Shown here piece by piece: positions 1 through 5,689 of a DNA stretch of 15,187 nucleotides. The DNA comes from an uncultured Alistipes sp. (GTDB lineage: Bacteria > Bacteroidota > Bacteroidia > Bacteroidales > Rikenellaceae), in the NCBI GenBank assembly GCA_910586375.1, contig CAJUIE010000027.1:1-15187 (forward strand), in the 5' to 3' direction. The notes under the pieces were generated by a model. That model worked only from the letters and a program-made list of their open reading frames with translations, made no database searches and was not told where the DNA came from. Each line of letters starts with the position of its first letter. Position 1 is the first letter of the stretch. The position numbers and the translations under genes are program-made.

Positions 1-10
1 GGGAGTACTT

Positions 11-313
11 TCACTCCCTTTCGCGGAGCAGACAAAAGATCGTGCGAATTGTATTTTGAAGCTCCTTGAAATAGAGGCATAGCAGAAGGGGTGCCACGAC
101 GATAACCAGACTGTTATATTCCCATGCAGCGCCGAGGTCACCATGCAGCAGCGAGTAGAGCGCTCGTGTCATTCCGCAACCGTAGCAGGGCAGGCCCAGG
201 TTGCGGAACAGGCACACCGGATGTCCGTTCATGATCCATTGCGGTGGGAGTCCGTAGAACACAATGGGCAGGAGCAGGTCGCAGGTTAACCGTATTTTAG
301 CGGTTGTAATCAT
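11..313 (-). CDS. DUF2752 family small membrane protein
   Basis: This is a 100-residue protein of the DUF2752 family, a group of small membrane proteins without an established biochemical role. The signature is seen at residues 34-50: Cys34, then CYGCGMTR with Cys43 and Cys46 followed by Thr-Arg. Hydrophobic segments flank it at about residues 11-28 and 67-82. The ATG at 311-313 is preferred over an in-frame TTG five codons upstream, because the TTG lies in the foot of a stem-loop. It sits downstream of the TM2-domain gene on the same strand, and DUF2752 and TM2 genes are commonly paired in Bacteroidota. The two products may work together in the membrane; that is inference. The family call is firm; the function is unknown. 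Confidence 0.85.
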   Translation of the reverse strand: MITTAKIRLTCDLLLPIVFYGLPPQWIMNGHPVCLFRNLGLPCYGCGMTRALYSLLHGDLGAAWEYNSLVIVVAPLLLCLYFKELQNTIRTIFCLLRERE

Positions 314-327
314 TGGTGTATATACCA

Positions 328-362
328 ATCCACACGTCCCCGTTATACAGAGACGTGTGGAT
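328..362. repeat. 11-bp stem-loop between the TM2 and DUF2752 genes
   Basis: A perfect 11-bp inverted repeat, 328-338 (ATCCACACGTC) against 352-362 (GACGTGTGGAT), with a 13-nt loop. On the minus strand it lies after the TM2 gene and ends about 15 nt before the DUF2752 ATG. No U-run follows it, so it could be a weak or attenuating terminator, an mRNA-stabilising hairpin, or a 5' leader structure for DUF2752. Confidence 0.6.
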
Positions 363-371
363 CAATCGTAT

Positions 372-387
372 CGACCCCTCCGGGTCG
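372..387 (-). terminator. Possible terminator hairpin after the TM2 gene
   Basis: A 6-bp GC-rich stem, CGACCC (372-377) with GGGTCG (382-387), and a CTCC loop. It begins 10 nt past the TM2 stop codon on the minus strand. No T-tract follows, so termination is not certain. It forms a tandem pair with the larger stem-loop at 328-362. Confidence 0.35.
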
Positions 388-397
388 GAGTTAATTA

Positions 398-709
398 TCA
401 GCGCTTGTTGACGATGACTTTGCCCTCGCCGTCTTTGTAGTTGCCGCAGATGATCATGACGAAGTCGATGAGCGTCCAGACACCGCAGCCGCCCAGCGTA
501 AGGAGCTGAAGAACGCCGAAGAGCGTTTTGCCAGCGTAGAAGCTGTGAACGCCGATGCCACCGAGGAAGAAGCAGAGCAGCAGGGTCGTGAGCCAGTCCT
601 TTTCGCTGGCGTTTGCGGGGATTACAGCCTCTTTTTTAACGGGGGCACCGCAGTTGGGACACATCACGGCGTTATCGGCGATCTCTTTGCCGCATTGGTT
701 GCAGAACAT
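398..709 (-). CDS. Zinc-ribbon TM2 domain membrane protein
   Basis: A 103-residue protein. It has an N-terminal zinc ribbon (Cys3-x2-Cys6 and Cys17-x2-Cys20), a short linker, and a TM2 domain at about residues 37-92. The TM2 domain is two hydrophobic helices joined by a short turn containing the family-like GVHSFYAGK stretch. TM2 proteins sit in the membrane; in bacteria their role is mostly unknown. The ATG at 707-709 is chosen because it places the zinc ribbon at the N terminus, as is usual; an in-frame upstream ATG would add an unconserved 30-residue leader. A minus-strand TACATTTG (787-794) could be the -7 element, giving a leader of about 70 nt. DUF2752 follows on the same strand. Confidence 0.92.
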   Translation of the reverse strand: MFCNQCGKEIADNAVMCPNCGAPVKKEAVIPANASEKDWLTTLLLCFFLGGIGVHSFYAGKTLFGVLQLLTLGGCGVWTLIDFVMIICGNYKDGEGKVIVNKR

Positions 710-786
710 AGTTGAGTGGTTTTTAATAGTCGTGCCTACTCTTTGGATTTTCGGCATTCTTCCGTTTCTTGACTCAGGAAACACGA

Positions 787-794
787 CAAATGTA
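787..794 (-). promoter_or_regulatory. Bacteroidota -7 element for the TM2 gene
   Basis: On the minus strand this reads TACATTTG, an exact match to the Bacteroidota -7 consensus TAnnTTTG, about 78 nt upstream of the TM2 ATG. No convincing -33 TTTG is seen at the expected 19-21 nt spacing, so the call rests on the -7 box and its place in a divergent intergenic region. Confidence 0.45.
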
Positions 795-888
795 TGCATA
801 ATCTTCGAAATATCCTAATAGGTCGTCTTTTTTGCTCGTTTCCGCGAAAAGATTTTGCCGCATGCACCTGAGATCGGCGAAAAATACC

Positions 889-896
889 TATCTTTG
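889..896 (+). promoter_or_regulatory. Bacteroidota -7 element for the oxidoreductase operon
   Basis: TATCTTTG matches the TAnnTTTG -7 consensus of the Bacteroidota primary sigma factor exactly. It ends 25 nt before the ATG of the ferredoxin subunit, predicting a leader of roughly 18 nt. The -33 region is poor (CCTG near 867-870). Confidence 0.65.
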
Positions 897-921
897 TAAT
901 TAAATTATAATAATCGGCGTT

Positions 922-1149
922 ATGGCTAAAATCAAAGGTACGATCGTTGTCGACCTGGAGCGTTGCAAGGGTTGCGGGGTCTGCGTGGCTTCGTGTCCGT
1001 GCAAGGTTTTGGAGTTGTCGGCCGAAGTCAACAGCAAGGGGTACCCCGTGGCCCGCATGGCCAGTCCCGACGCTTGTACGGGGTGTGCGTCGTGTGCGGT
1101 AATCTGCCCCGACAGCGTCATTACGGTTTATCGTCAAAAATTTGAATAG
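922..1149 (+). CDS. 2-oxoacid:ferredoxin oxidoreductase, delta (2[4Fe-4S] ferredoxin) subunit
   Basis: A 75-residue ferredoxin-like subunit that carries electrons from the TPP active site to external ferredoxin. Two classical [4Fe-4S] motifs are visible: Cys15-x2-Cys18-x2-Cys21-x3-Cys25-Pro, and Cys52-x2-Cys55-x2-Cys58-x3-Cys62-Pro. An extra Cys27 follows the first motif. The size and position are those of the delta subunit of four-subunit KorABCD/VorABCD-type enzymes, here encoded first. The alpha-subunit gene starts 4 nt after the stop codon. The likely promoter is TATCTTTG at 889-896. A free-standing ferredoxin is unlikely given the operon. Confidence 0.93.
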   Translation: MAKIKGTIVVDLERCKGCGVCVASCPCKVLELSAEVNSKGYPVARMASPDACTGCASCAVICPDSVITVYRQKFE

Positions 1150-1153
1150 GACT

Positions 1154-2248
1154 ATGGCAGAGAAAGAGGTCAGGTTGATGAAAGGCAACGAGGTGATCGC
1201 CCATGCTGCGATCCGTTACGGTTGCGACGGTTACTTCGGCTACCCCATCACGCCGCAGTCCGAGGTGATGGAGACTTTGATGGAGCTCAAGCCGTGGGAG
1301 ACCACCGGCATGGTCGTTTTGCAGGCCGAGTCCGAGATTTCGTCCATCAATATGGTTTACGGCGGCGCCGCTACCGGCAAACGGGTCATGACGTCGTCGT
1401 CCAGCCCCGGCATTTCGTTGATGGCCGAGGGAATCAGTTATCTGGCCGGTGCCGAGTTGCCGTGCCTGATCATCAATTGCCAGCGCGGCGGCCCCGGTCT
1501 GGGCACCATCCAGCCTTCGCAGGGCGATTATTTCCAGGCTGTCAAGGGCGGCGGCCACGGCGATTATAAGTTGATTGTTTTCGCGCCCAATTCCGTGCAG
1601 GAGATGCACGACCACGTGGCCGAGGCGTTCGATCTGGCGTTCAAGTACCGCAATCCCGCCATGATTCTGGCCGACGGGGCTATCGGGCAGATGATGGAGA
1701 AGGTCGTCCTCGCGCCCCAGCGTCCCCGCAAGACCGATGAGGAGCTGAAGACCGGGTGCGACGCTTGGGCTGCCATGGGCAAGCCCGCCGGACGCGGGCG
1801 CAACGTCGTCACGTCGCTCGAATTGCAGTCCGAGAAGATGGAGGTCATCAACCAGCGTTTGCAGGCTAAATATAAGGCTCTGGAGGAGAATGAGGTGCGT
1901 TTCGAGGCCGTTGCGTGCGACGATGCCGATTATGTGATCGTCGCGTTCGGTTCTTCGGCCCGCATCTGCGCCGCCACCGTCGAGATGGCGCGTGCTGAGG
2001 GTTTGAAAGTCGGATTGCTGCGTCCCATTACGCTCTACCCTTTCCCCACGCGGCAGATCGCCGAGTTGGCCGCACGCGGCGTGAAAGGTTTCCTTTCCGC
2101 CGAGCTGAACGCCGGACAGATGGTCGAGGACGTGCGGTTGGCCGTGGGCGGCAAGGCTCCCGTCGAGCATTACGGGCGTCAGGGCGGCATGATGTTTAAC
2201 CCCGATGAGGTGTTGGCCGCACTCAAGGATAAATTGATTAAAAAGTAA
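1154..2248 (+). CDS. vorB: 2-oxoacid:ferredoxin oxidoreductase, alpha subunit (VorB/KorA type)
   Basis: A 364-residue alpha subunit of a 2-oxoacid:ferredoxin oxidoreductase, which converts a 2-oxoacid plus CoA to acyl-CoA, CO2 and reduced ferredoxin. It carries the N-terminal pyrimidine-binding TPP domain. The family motif YPITPQSEV lies near residues 30-38, followed by the conserved AESEISSINMVYGGAATG stretch and a TSSSSPG loop. A C-terminal transketolase-like domain occupies roughly residues 240-350. The ATG at 1154 is chosen over an in-frame TTG at 1142 that overlaps the ferredoxin stop codon. The beta subunit begins 6 nt downstream. Proteins of this size in Bacteroidota are often labelled VorB (3-methyl-2-oxobutanoate) or KorA (2-oxoglutarate). 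The subunit identity is clear; the substrate is not. Confidence 0.92.
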   Translation: MAEKEVRLMKGNEVIAHAAIRYGCDGYFGYPITPQSEVMETLMELKPWETTGMVVLQAESEISSINMVYGGAATGKRVMTSSSSPGISLMAEGISYLAGAELPCLIINCQRGGPGLGTIQPSQGDYFQAVKGGGHGDYKLIVFAPNSVQEMHDHVAEAFDLAFKYRNPAMILADGAIGQMMEKVVLAPQRPRKTDEELKTGCDAWAAMGKPAGRGRNVVTSLELQSEKMEVINQRLQAKYKALEENEVRFEAVACDDADYVIVAFGSSARICAATVEMARAEGLKVGLLRPITLYPFPTRQIAELAARGVKGFLSAELNAGQMVEDVRLAVGGKAPVEHYGRQGGMMFNPDEVLAALKDKLIKK

Positions 2249-2254
2249 AGGATC

Positions 2255-3016
2255 ATGGCAGAGGTTGAAATCAAACAGGAGAATCTGGTTTACGCCAAAC
2301 CGGAACTCATCACCGACAATGTCATGCATTATTGCCCCGGATGCAGCCACGGTACGGTGCACAAACTCATTGCCGAGGTCATCGCCGAGCTGGGGCTGGC
2401 CGACAAGACCGTGGGCGTTTCGCCCGTGGGGTGTTCGGTGTTTGCTTACAATTATATCGACATCGACTGGATCGAGGCGGCTCACGGGCGTGCGTTAGCT
2501 GTGGCTACGGCCGTCAAGCGTCTCAAGCCCGGCACGATGGTCTTTACTTACCAGGGCGACGGCGACCTTTCGGCCATCGGTACGGCGGAGTCGATCCACG
2601 CCGCCGCACGTGGCGAGAATGTCGTTGCCGTCTATATCAACAACGCCATCTATGGCATGACCGGCGGGCAGATGGCCCCCACCACCCTGCTGGGGATGAA
2701 GACCGCCACCACGCCTTATGGCCGCGATCCGCGTTTGAACGGTTACCCCTATAAGATCGCCGAAATGATGGCCCACCTCGAAGGTGCGACTTACATTACC
2801 CGCCAGAGTGTCCACAAGCCCGCCAATGTGCGTAAGTGCAAGGCCGCGATCAAAAAGGCGTTCCAGCGTTCGATGGAGGGCCGGGGCTTTTCGCTCGTCG
2901 AGGTCGTGTCGACATGCAACAGCGGTTGGAAGCTCTCGCCCGTCGCTTCGAACGAGTGGCTGGAGCAGAACATGTTGCCGTTCTACCCCCTGGGCGACAT
3001 CAAAGAGGTTGAATAA
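2255..3016 (+). CDS. 2-oxoacid:ferredoxin oxidoreductase, beta (TPP-binding) subunit
   Basis: A 253-residue beta subunit that holds the diphosphate end of thiamine diphosphate and usually a [4Fe-4S] cluster. Visible cluster-type cysteines are Cys27 and Cys30 (CPGCSHG), Cys60 (PVGCSVF) and a C-terminal cysteine in TCNSGW. The TPP/Mg2+ motif starts with GDGD at residues 101-104 and ends at the paired asparagines 129-130, followed by IYGMTGGQMAPTT. The length is at the shorter end for stand-alone beta subunits of the Kor/Vor group (roughly 250-290). The ATG lies 6 nt after the alpha stop codon and the gamma gene follows after 14 nt, so the subunits are co-expressed. Confidence 0.94.
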   Translation: MAEVEIKQENLVYAKPELITDNVMHYCPGCSHGTVHKLIAEVIAELGLADKTVGVSPVGCSVFAYNYIDIDWIEAAHGRALAVATAVKRLKPGTMVFTYQGDGDLSAIGTAESIHAAARGENVVAVYINNAIYGMTGGQMAPTTLLGMKTATTPYGRDPRLNGYPYKIAEMMAHLEGATYITRQSVHKPANVRKCKAAIKKAFQRSMEGRGFSLVEVVSTCNSGWKLSPVASNEWLEQNMLPFYPLGDIKEVE

Positions 3017-3030
3017 GTGCGCAGACGATT

Positions 3031-3576
3031 ATGAAAGAGACATTGATTATAGCAGGCTTCGGCGGTCAGGGCGTCCTCTCGATGGGCAAGATTCTGGCTT
3101 ACTCCGGCGTGATGCAGGATTTCGAGGTTACGTGGATGCCGTCGTACGGCCCCGAGATGCGCGGCGGCACGGCCAATGTTACCGTGATTCTCTCCGACCG
3201 GAAGATTTCATCGCCCATCGCCCATGAATTCGATACGGCGATCATCCTCAATCAACAGTCGATGGAGAAGTTCGAACCGATGGTTAAGCCCGGTGGAGTG
3301 CTGATTTATGACACCAACGGTATTTCGCGGCATCCCGTGCGTGACGACATCGAGGTTTACGCGATTGACGCTACGGCCGAATGCGCCCGGCTGGGGCAGG
3401 CCAAGCTGTTCAATACGATGATTCTGGGCGGTTATCTTAAGGTGCGGCCCGTTGTCGATATGCAGAACGTCATGATCGGGCTTAAGAAGTCGTTGCCCGA
3501 GCGTGCGTGGAAAATGCTCCCCGACAACGAAAAAGCCATCATTCACGGCGGCGAGATCATCCGCAAAATCCGGTAA
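3031..3576 (+). CDS. 2-oxoacid:ferredoxin oxidoreductase, gamma subunit
   Basis: A 181-residue gamma subunit, the POR gamma-type domain that completes the complex and is involved in CoA binding. It begins with the conserved glycine-rich GFGGQG at residues 9-14. The characteristic PSYGPEMRGG follows at about residues 38-47, and then the TANVTVILSD strand. The length is normal for the family. It is the last gene of the operon, and a 14-bp hairpin terminator begins 20 nt after its stop codon. The full set of delta, alpha, beta and gamma subunits is present, so the enzyme appears complete and intact. Confidence 0.94.
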   Translation: MKETLIIAGFGGQGVLSMGKILAYSGVMQDFEVTWMPSYGPEMRGGTANVTVILSDRKISSPIAHEFDTAIILNQQSMEKFEPMVKPGGVLIYDTNGISRHPVRDDIEVYAIDATAECARLGQAKLFNTMILGGYLKVRPVVDMQNVMIGLKKSLPERAWKMLPDNEKAIIHGGEIIRKIR

Positions 3577-3595
3577 TTTCCTGCTTTGCAAATAA

Positions 3596-3626
3596 ATCAA
3601 GGCCTTGCATTTTGCAAGGCCTTGAT
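3596..3626. terminator. Bidirectional rho-independent terminator
   Basis: A perfect 14-bp inverted repeat, 3596-3609 with 3613-3626, contains the palindromic core AAGGCCTT and has a 3-nt loop. On the plus strand CGTTTTATTTTT follows, a good terminator tail for the oxidoreductase operon. On the minus strand TTTATTTG follows, so it can also end the convergent lipoprotein gene, whose stop codon is only 5 nt from the stem. Confidence 0.9.
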
Positions 3627-3630
3627 CGTT

Positions 3631-4020
3631 TTATTTTTCCGACTTCGCCTCTTTTGGTCTGAAATCTATCTGGTAGAACTTGAATTCGGGTTTCATCATA
3701 GCGCCTGTCGCGGCGTCTATGCCCCAGAAGAGAATGTTGCATAGATTGATGACCGATACGGCGTTGAAATTCTTGTCGATGATGATCATCTCCGTCTGAT
3801 ATGAGGGTGCTTCGGCTTTTACGACCGTTTCGTCGAATCCGCGTTTGATTTTGGTGGTGTAGGGAAATGTGACGTTGGTGTGTTTGCGGCCGTCGATGGT
3901 CAGCGTGGCGCTTTCCGTGATGTCGCTTTCGAAGGTCACGCGAGCCTTGGAGCCGCAGAAAACGGTGGCACAGGAGCTCAGCAGCGATGCCGCGCCAAGA
4001 AGAATAAAATAGCGTTTCAT
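3631..4020 (-). CDS. Small lipoprotein, PEGA-like fold, unknown function
   Basis: A 129-residue exported lipoprotein. It has a short positive N terminus (MKR), a hydrophobic stretch, and a lipobox LSSC with the acylated Cys17, so the mature protein starts CATVFCG. The body looks like a beta-rich PEGA-like domain: a VTFESDITESATLTIDG strand pair, then TFPYTTKIKRG. A C-terminal segment GIDAATGAMMKPE resembles the DxxTGA motif seen in small CATxFxG lipoproteins of Gram-negative bacteria. It faces the oxidoreductase operon across a shared terminator. Upstream are an unusual 177-bp inverted repeat and a minus-strand -7 element at 4353-4360, which may lie in or drive its leader. The function is unknown. 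Confidence 0.85.
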   Translation of the reverse strand: MKRYFILLGAASLLSSCATVFCGSKARVTFESDITESATLTIDGRKHTNVTFPYTTKIKRGFDETVVKAEAPSYQTEMIIIDKNFNAVSVINLCNILFWGIDAATGAMMKPEFKFYQIDFRPKEAKSEK

Positions 4021-4075
4021 GGTTTGGGTTGATGCCTGCCGTGTCCCCGCGGCGGTTTGTGTTCGTTGGGTAGAG

Positions 4076-4252
4076 CATATAAAAAACGTGGGACAGAACT
4101 TTTATTTGTCTTTCGAGGTCTTCGCAATACCTTGCAGCCAAATAAAGAGTAAAGCCCACGTAGAAACGTGAGCGTTTACGCCTTACTCTTGGCTGCTTTT
4201 GAAAGTTGCGAAGTTTCGAAAGACAAGAAATAAAGCTAACGCTTTTTATATG
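4076..4252. repeat. 177-bp imperfect inverted repeat (MITE-like or structured RNA)
   Basis: The two halves of this non-coding stretch are imperfect reverse complements over the whole length. Paired blocks, outside to inside, are: CATATAAAAA (4076-4085) with 4243-4252; TTTATTT (4101-4107) with 4228-4234; GTCTTTCGA (4108-4116) with 4216-4224; CTTCGCAA (4120-4127) with 4206-4213; GCAGCCAA (4134-4141) with 4189-4196; and AAGAGTAA (4145-4152) with 4183-4190. The centre adds CACGT-AGAA-ACGTG. Short terminal inverted repeats and full-length self-complementarity suggest a miniature mobile element or dispersed palindromic repeat. A long folded leader RNA of the lipoprotein gene is the alternative. No copy elsewhere in the window supports mobility directly. 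Confidence 0.75.
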
Positions 4253-4646
4253 TGGTGCCGGCGCTGTCGCCAGCGGGTGCGGCACGGGTGTGGATCGTTT
4301 TTTTGCAGTTTCGTTATTTCTTCATAGGCAAAACAATTTTGAGTTTTATTCGCAAAGATAGGAATAATAAAGGAATATCGCTAATGCCCTCGAACTCTCC
4401 GGGCGGGGAAACAATTTTTAGCCGATTCTGTGTTTTTGTTTTCGAACCCGCAGACTGCGGCCCAAATAAAATTGTTCTTTTGCCCCTCCCTGTCCCCTCC
4501 CCTTGTCATTCTGAGGCTTTAGCCGAAGAATCTGTATAGTGACGAACTCCCGGCCTTTGGGCCGGTTCGGGCCGCAGCCCCCGGATGTGGAGGCCCGACA
4601 CGTTGTGTCTTACTCCGCTGTCTGCGGCCCGTGCCCGCCCCCTCTC
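4253..4646. other. Gene-free stretch with several small palindromes
   Basis: I find no credible gene in these 394 bases; the open frames present lack family features. It holds a GC-rich hairpin at 4255-4285 (GTGCCG/CGGCAC with an inner CGCTG/CAGCG) next to the large inverted repeat, and two copies of AAACAATTTT (4331-4340 and 4409-4418). There is a palindrome at 4448-4460 (CCGCAG-A-CTGCGG). An imperfect palindrome at 4508-4531 contains ATTCT/AGAAT and GGC-TTTA-GCC and looks like an intergenic dispersed repeat. Further hairpins lie at 4550-4565 (CCGGCC/GGCCGG) and 4597-4609 (GACAC/GTGTC). The mixed AT-rich then GC-rich makeup suggests a pile-up of repeats and decayed sequence. Confidence 0.6.
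4353..4360 (-). promoter_or_regulatory. Minus-strand -7 element (TATCTTTG)
   Basis: On the minus strand this reads TATCTTTG, identical to the -7 boxes at 889-896 and 12494-12501. Transcription from here would run through the 4255-4285 hairpin and the 177-bp inverted repeat before reaching the lipoprotein ATG about 333 nt away. No good -33 box is seen. Confidence 0.4.
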
Positions 4647-4847
4647 TTATTCCTGCACGCAGCGAACGGGGAAACCGGCAGCACGGTCGCTGTAATTCTC
4701 GGGGTACACGAGAGAATTGTGGAAGACCAGGTACGCCCCGCTCACGCCCGACGCTGAGTCAGGCGAACTGCTCCAGGCGTAACCGAGCGAGCCCACACTG
4801 TTCAGGCTGCCGGAACTGCTGTGGCGGCAACCCGAAGCGGGGGTATT
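4647..4847 (-). pseudogene. C-terminal relic of a FISUMP-domain protein
   Basis: Read on the minus strand, the frame ending at the TAA of 4647-4649 gives about 66 residues typical of the C terminus of Fibrobacter succinogenes major paralogous (FISUMP) domains, which are C-type-lectin-like modules of surface proteins. Seen are SGCRHSSSGSLNSVGSLGYA, then WSSSP, AYLVFHNS, and the hallmark ending RAAGFPVRCVQE. There is no start codon. The frame is open only back to a stop at 4914-4916 and loses all similarity at about 4848, immediately next to the terminator of the DUF892 gene. It is therefore a truncated fragment, not a gene. Most codons at the presumed variable positions end in C, which suggests a former diversity-generating retroelement target. 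Confidence 0.75.
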
Positions 4848-4853
4848 TAATAA

Positions 4854-4884
4854 AAAAGAGAAGACTTCAAAAGTCTTCTCTTTT
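4854..4884 (-). terminator. Rho-independent terminator of the DUF892 gene
   Basis: A perfect 14-bp inverted repeat, 4854-4867 with 4871-4884 (AAGTCTTCTCTTTT), has a 3-nt loop. On the minus strand the stem ends in a T-rich stretch continuing into TTATTAAAT. It starts 24 nt past the stop codon of the DUF892 gene. Confidence 0.88.
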
Positions 4885-4908
4885 GCTTGGTATGGAGTTA
4901 TGGTTCTG

Positions 4909-5568
4909 CTACTCTACTGCGGCGCACTCGTTGACGAATTCTTCGGCCAGACGAGTCAGTGCCAGGTCGGTTTTCTTTTCGTCGGCGAGGGTCGCTTCGA
5001 GAATCTTTTTGACTTTCTTGTCAGGCAGATAAGCGGCCAGGGCACACAGCGTGCCGTAGGTGGCTATTTCGTAGTGCTCGACCTTCTGCGCTGCCAGAAT
5101 CAGCCCGGCGTCGCGTACGAAACTGTTGCGCTCGGTGTCTGAAATCATGCCGTTTGCCTCTTCCAATAGCCCGGCCATTGCTTCGCAGCGCTTGGCTTCG
5201 GGTTTTTCCCCGAGGAGGCTGAAGATCGTCTCCAGTTGTGCGATCTGCTGGTCGCCCTCCTTGTAGTGTTTCTCAAACATCATTGCGAGCTTGGGGCTCG
5301 TTGCTGCGCGGCTCATCTTGCGCAGACCGCTTTTCAGGTGTTTTTCGGCCCAGTAGATATCTTTGATCTGGTCGACGAAGAATTTGTGAAATTCGGTCTG
5401 TGCCGACGGACGTTCTGAACTCGACTTTTTGGCGGAGTAGTCGCTACCGGAGTTTTTCGAATTCGTTGTGTTGCGGCTGGAGGCCGAAGCTTTGGCAGCC
5501 GTGCCGGTGGTGTTTTTTCCGGTTGCCGACGTCTTGCTGACGGTCGATTTGGTGTTTTCCGTTTTCAT
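4909..5568 (-). CDS. DUF892 (YciE/YciF-type) ferritin-like stress protein
   Basis: A 219-residue protein. Residues 57-216 form a four-helix ferritin-like DUF892 domain, the YciE/YciF family linked to general and oxidative stress. Likely di-metal ligands lie in IYWAEKHL (Glu75), EKHYKEG (near His101/Glu104), LLEEANG (near Glu136), KVEHYEI (Glu164/His165) and ADEKKTD (Glu197). Residues 1-55 are a disordered Ser/Thr/Lys/Asn-rich tail that is not typical of the short enterobacterial proteins. The ATG at 5566-5568 is chosen because an upstream extension to 5661 shows no coding character and would run into the divergent promoter region. It is divergent from a peroxiredoxin, which fits joint stress duty. 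Confidence 0.9.
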   Translation of the reverse strand: MKTENTKSTVSKTSATGKNTTGTAAKASASSRNTTNSKNSGSDYSAKKSSSERPSAQTEFHKFFVDQIKDIYWAEKHLKSGLRKMSRAATSPKLAMMFEKHYKEGDQQIAQLETIFSLLGEKPEAKRCEAMAGLLEEANGMISDTERNSFVRDAGLILAAQKVEHYEIATYGTLCALAAYLPDKKVKKILEATLADEKKTDLALTRLAEEFVNECAAVE

Positions 5569-5689
5569 AATAGGTTGTTTAAGGTTTTCCGCAGAGGGGC
5601 AAATTGCATACCACAAGTGAGAGTTCCGGGCACATGTCGGGCCCGGGCATCGTATTTGCACCGGAGCGAGAAACTTAAATTCCGTATTT

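Noticed and set aside
1121..2485. Open frame of 454 codons on the minus strand
   Set aside because: It is antisense to the oxidoreductase alpha and beta subunit genes, which carry all family motifs; a shadow frame.
3557..4285. Minus-strand frame of 242 codons overlapping the lipoprotein gene
   Set aside because: It runs through the 177-bp inverted repeat and is out of frame with the lipoprotein, which has a clear lipobox. Any apparent protein here is a translated repeat.
4252..4757. Two plus-strand frames in the gene-free gap (4252-4539 and 4539-4757)
   Set aside because: They have no family features and translate palindromic repeats; the second overlaps the FISUMP relic on the other strand, which has recognisable protein similarity.
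4647..4847. The FISUMP segment as an active DGR template repeat
   Set aside because: A template should keep adenine-rich AAC codons at the variable sites. Here those sites are mostly non-Asn NNC codons, so it looks like a mutated variable region, not the template.
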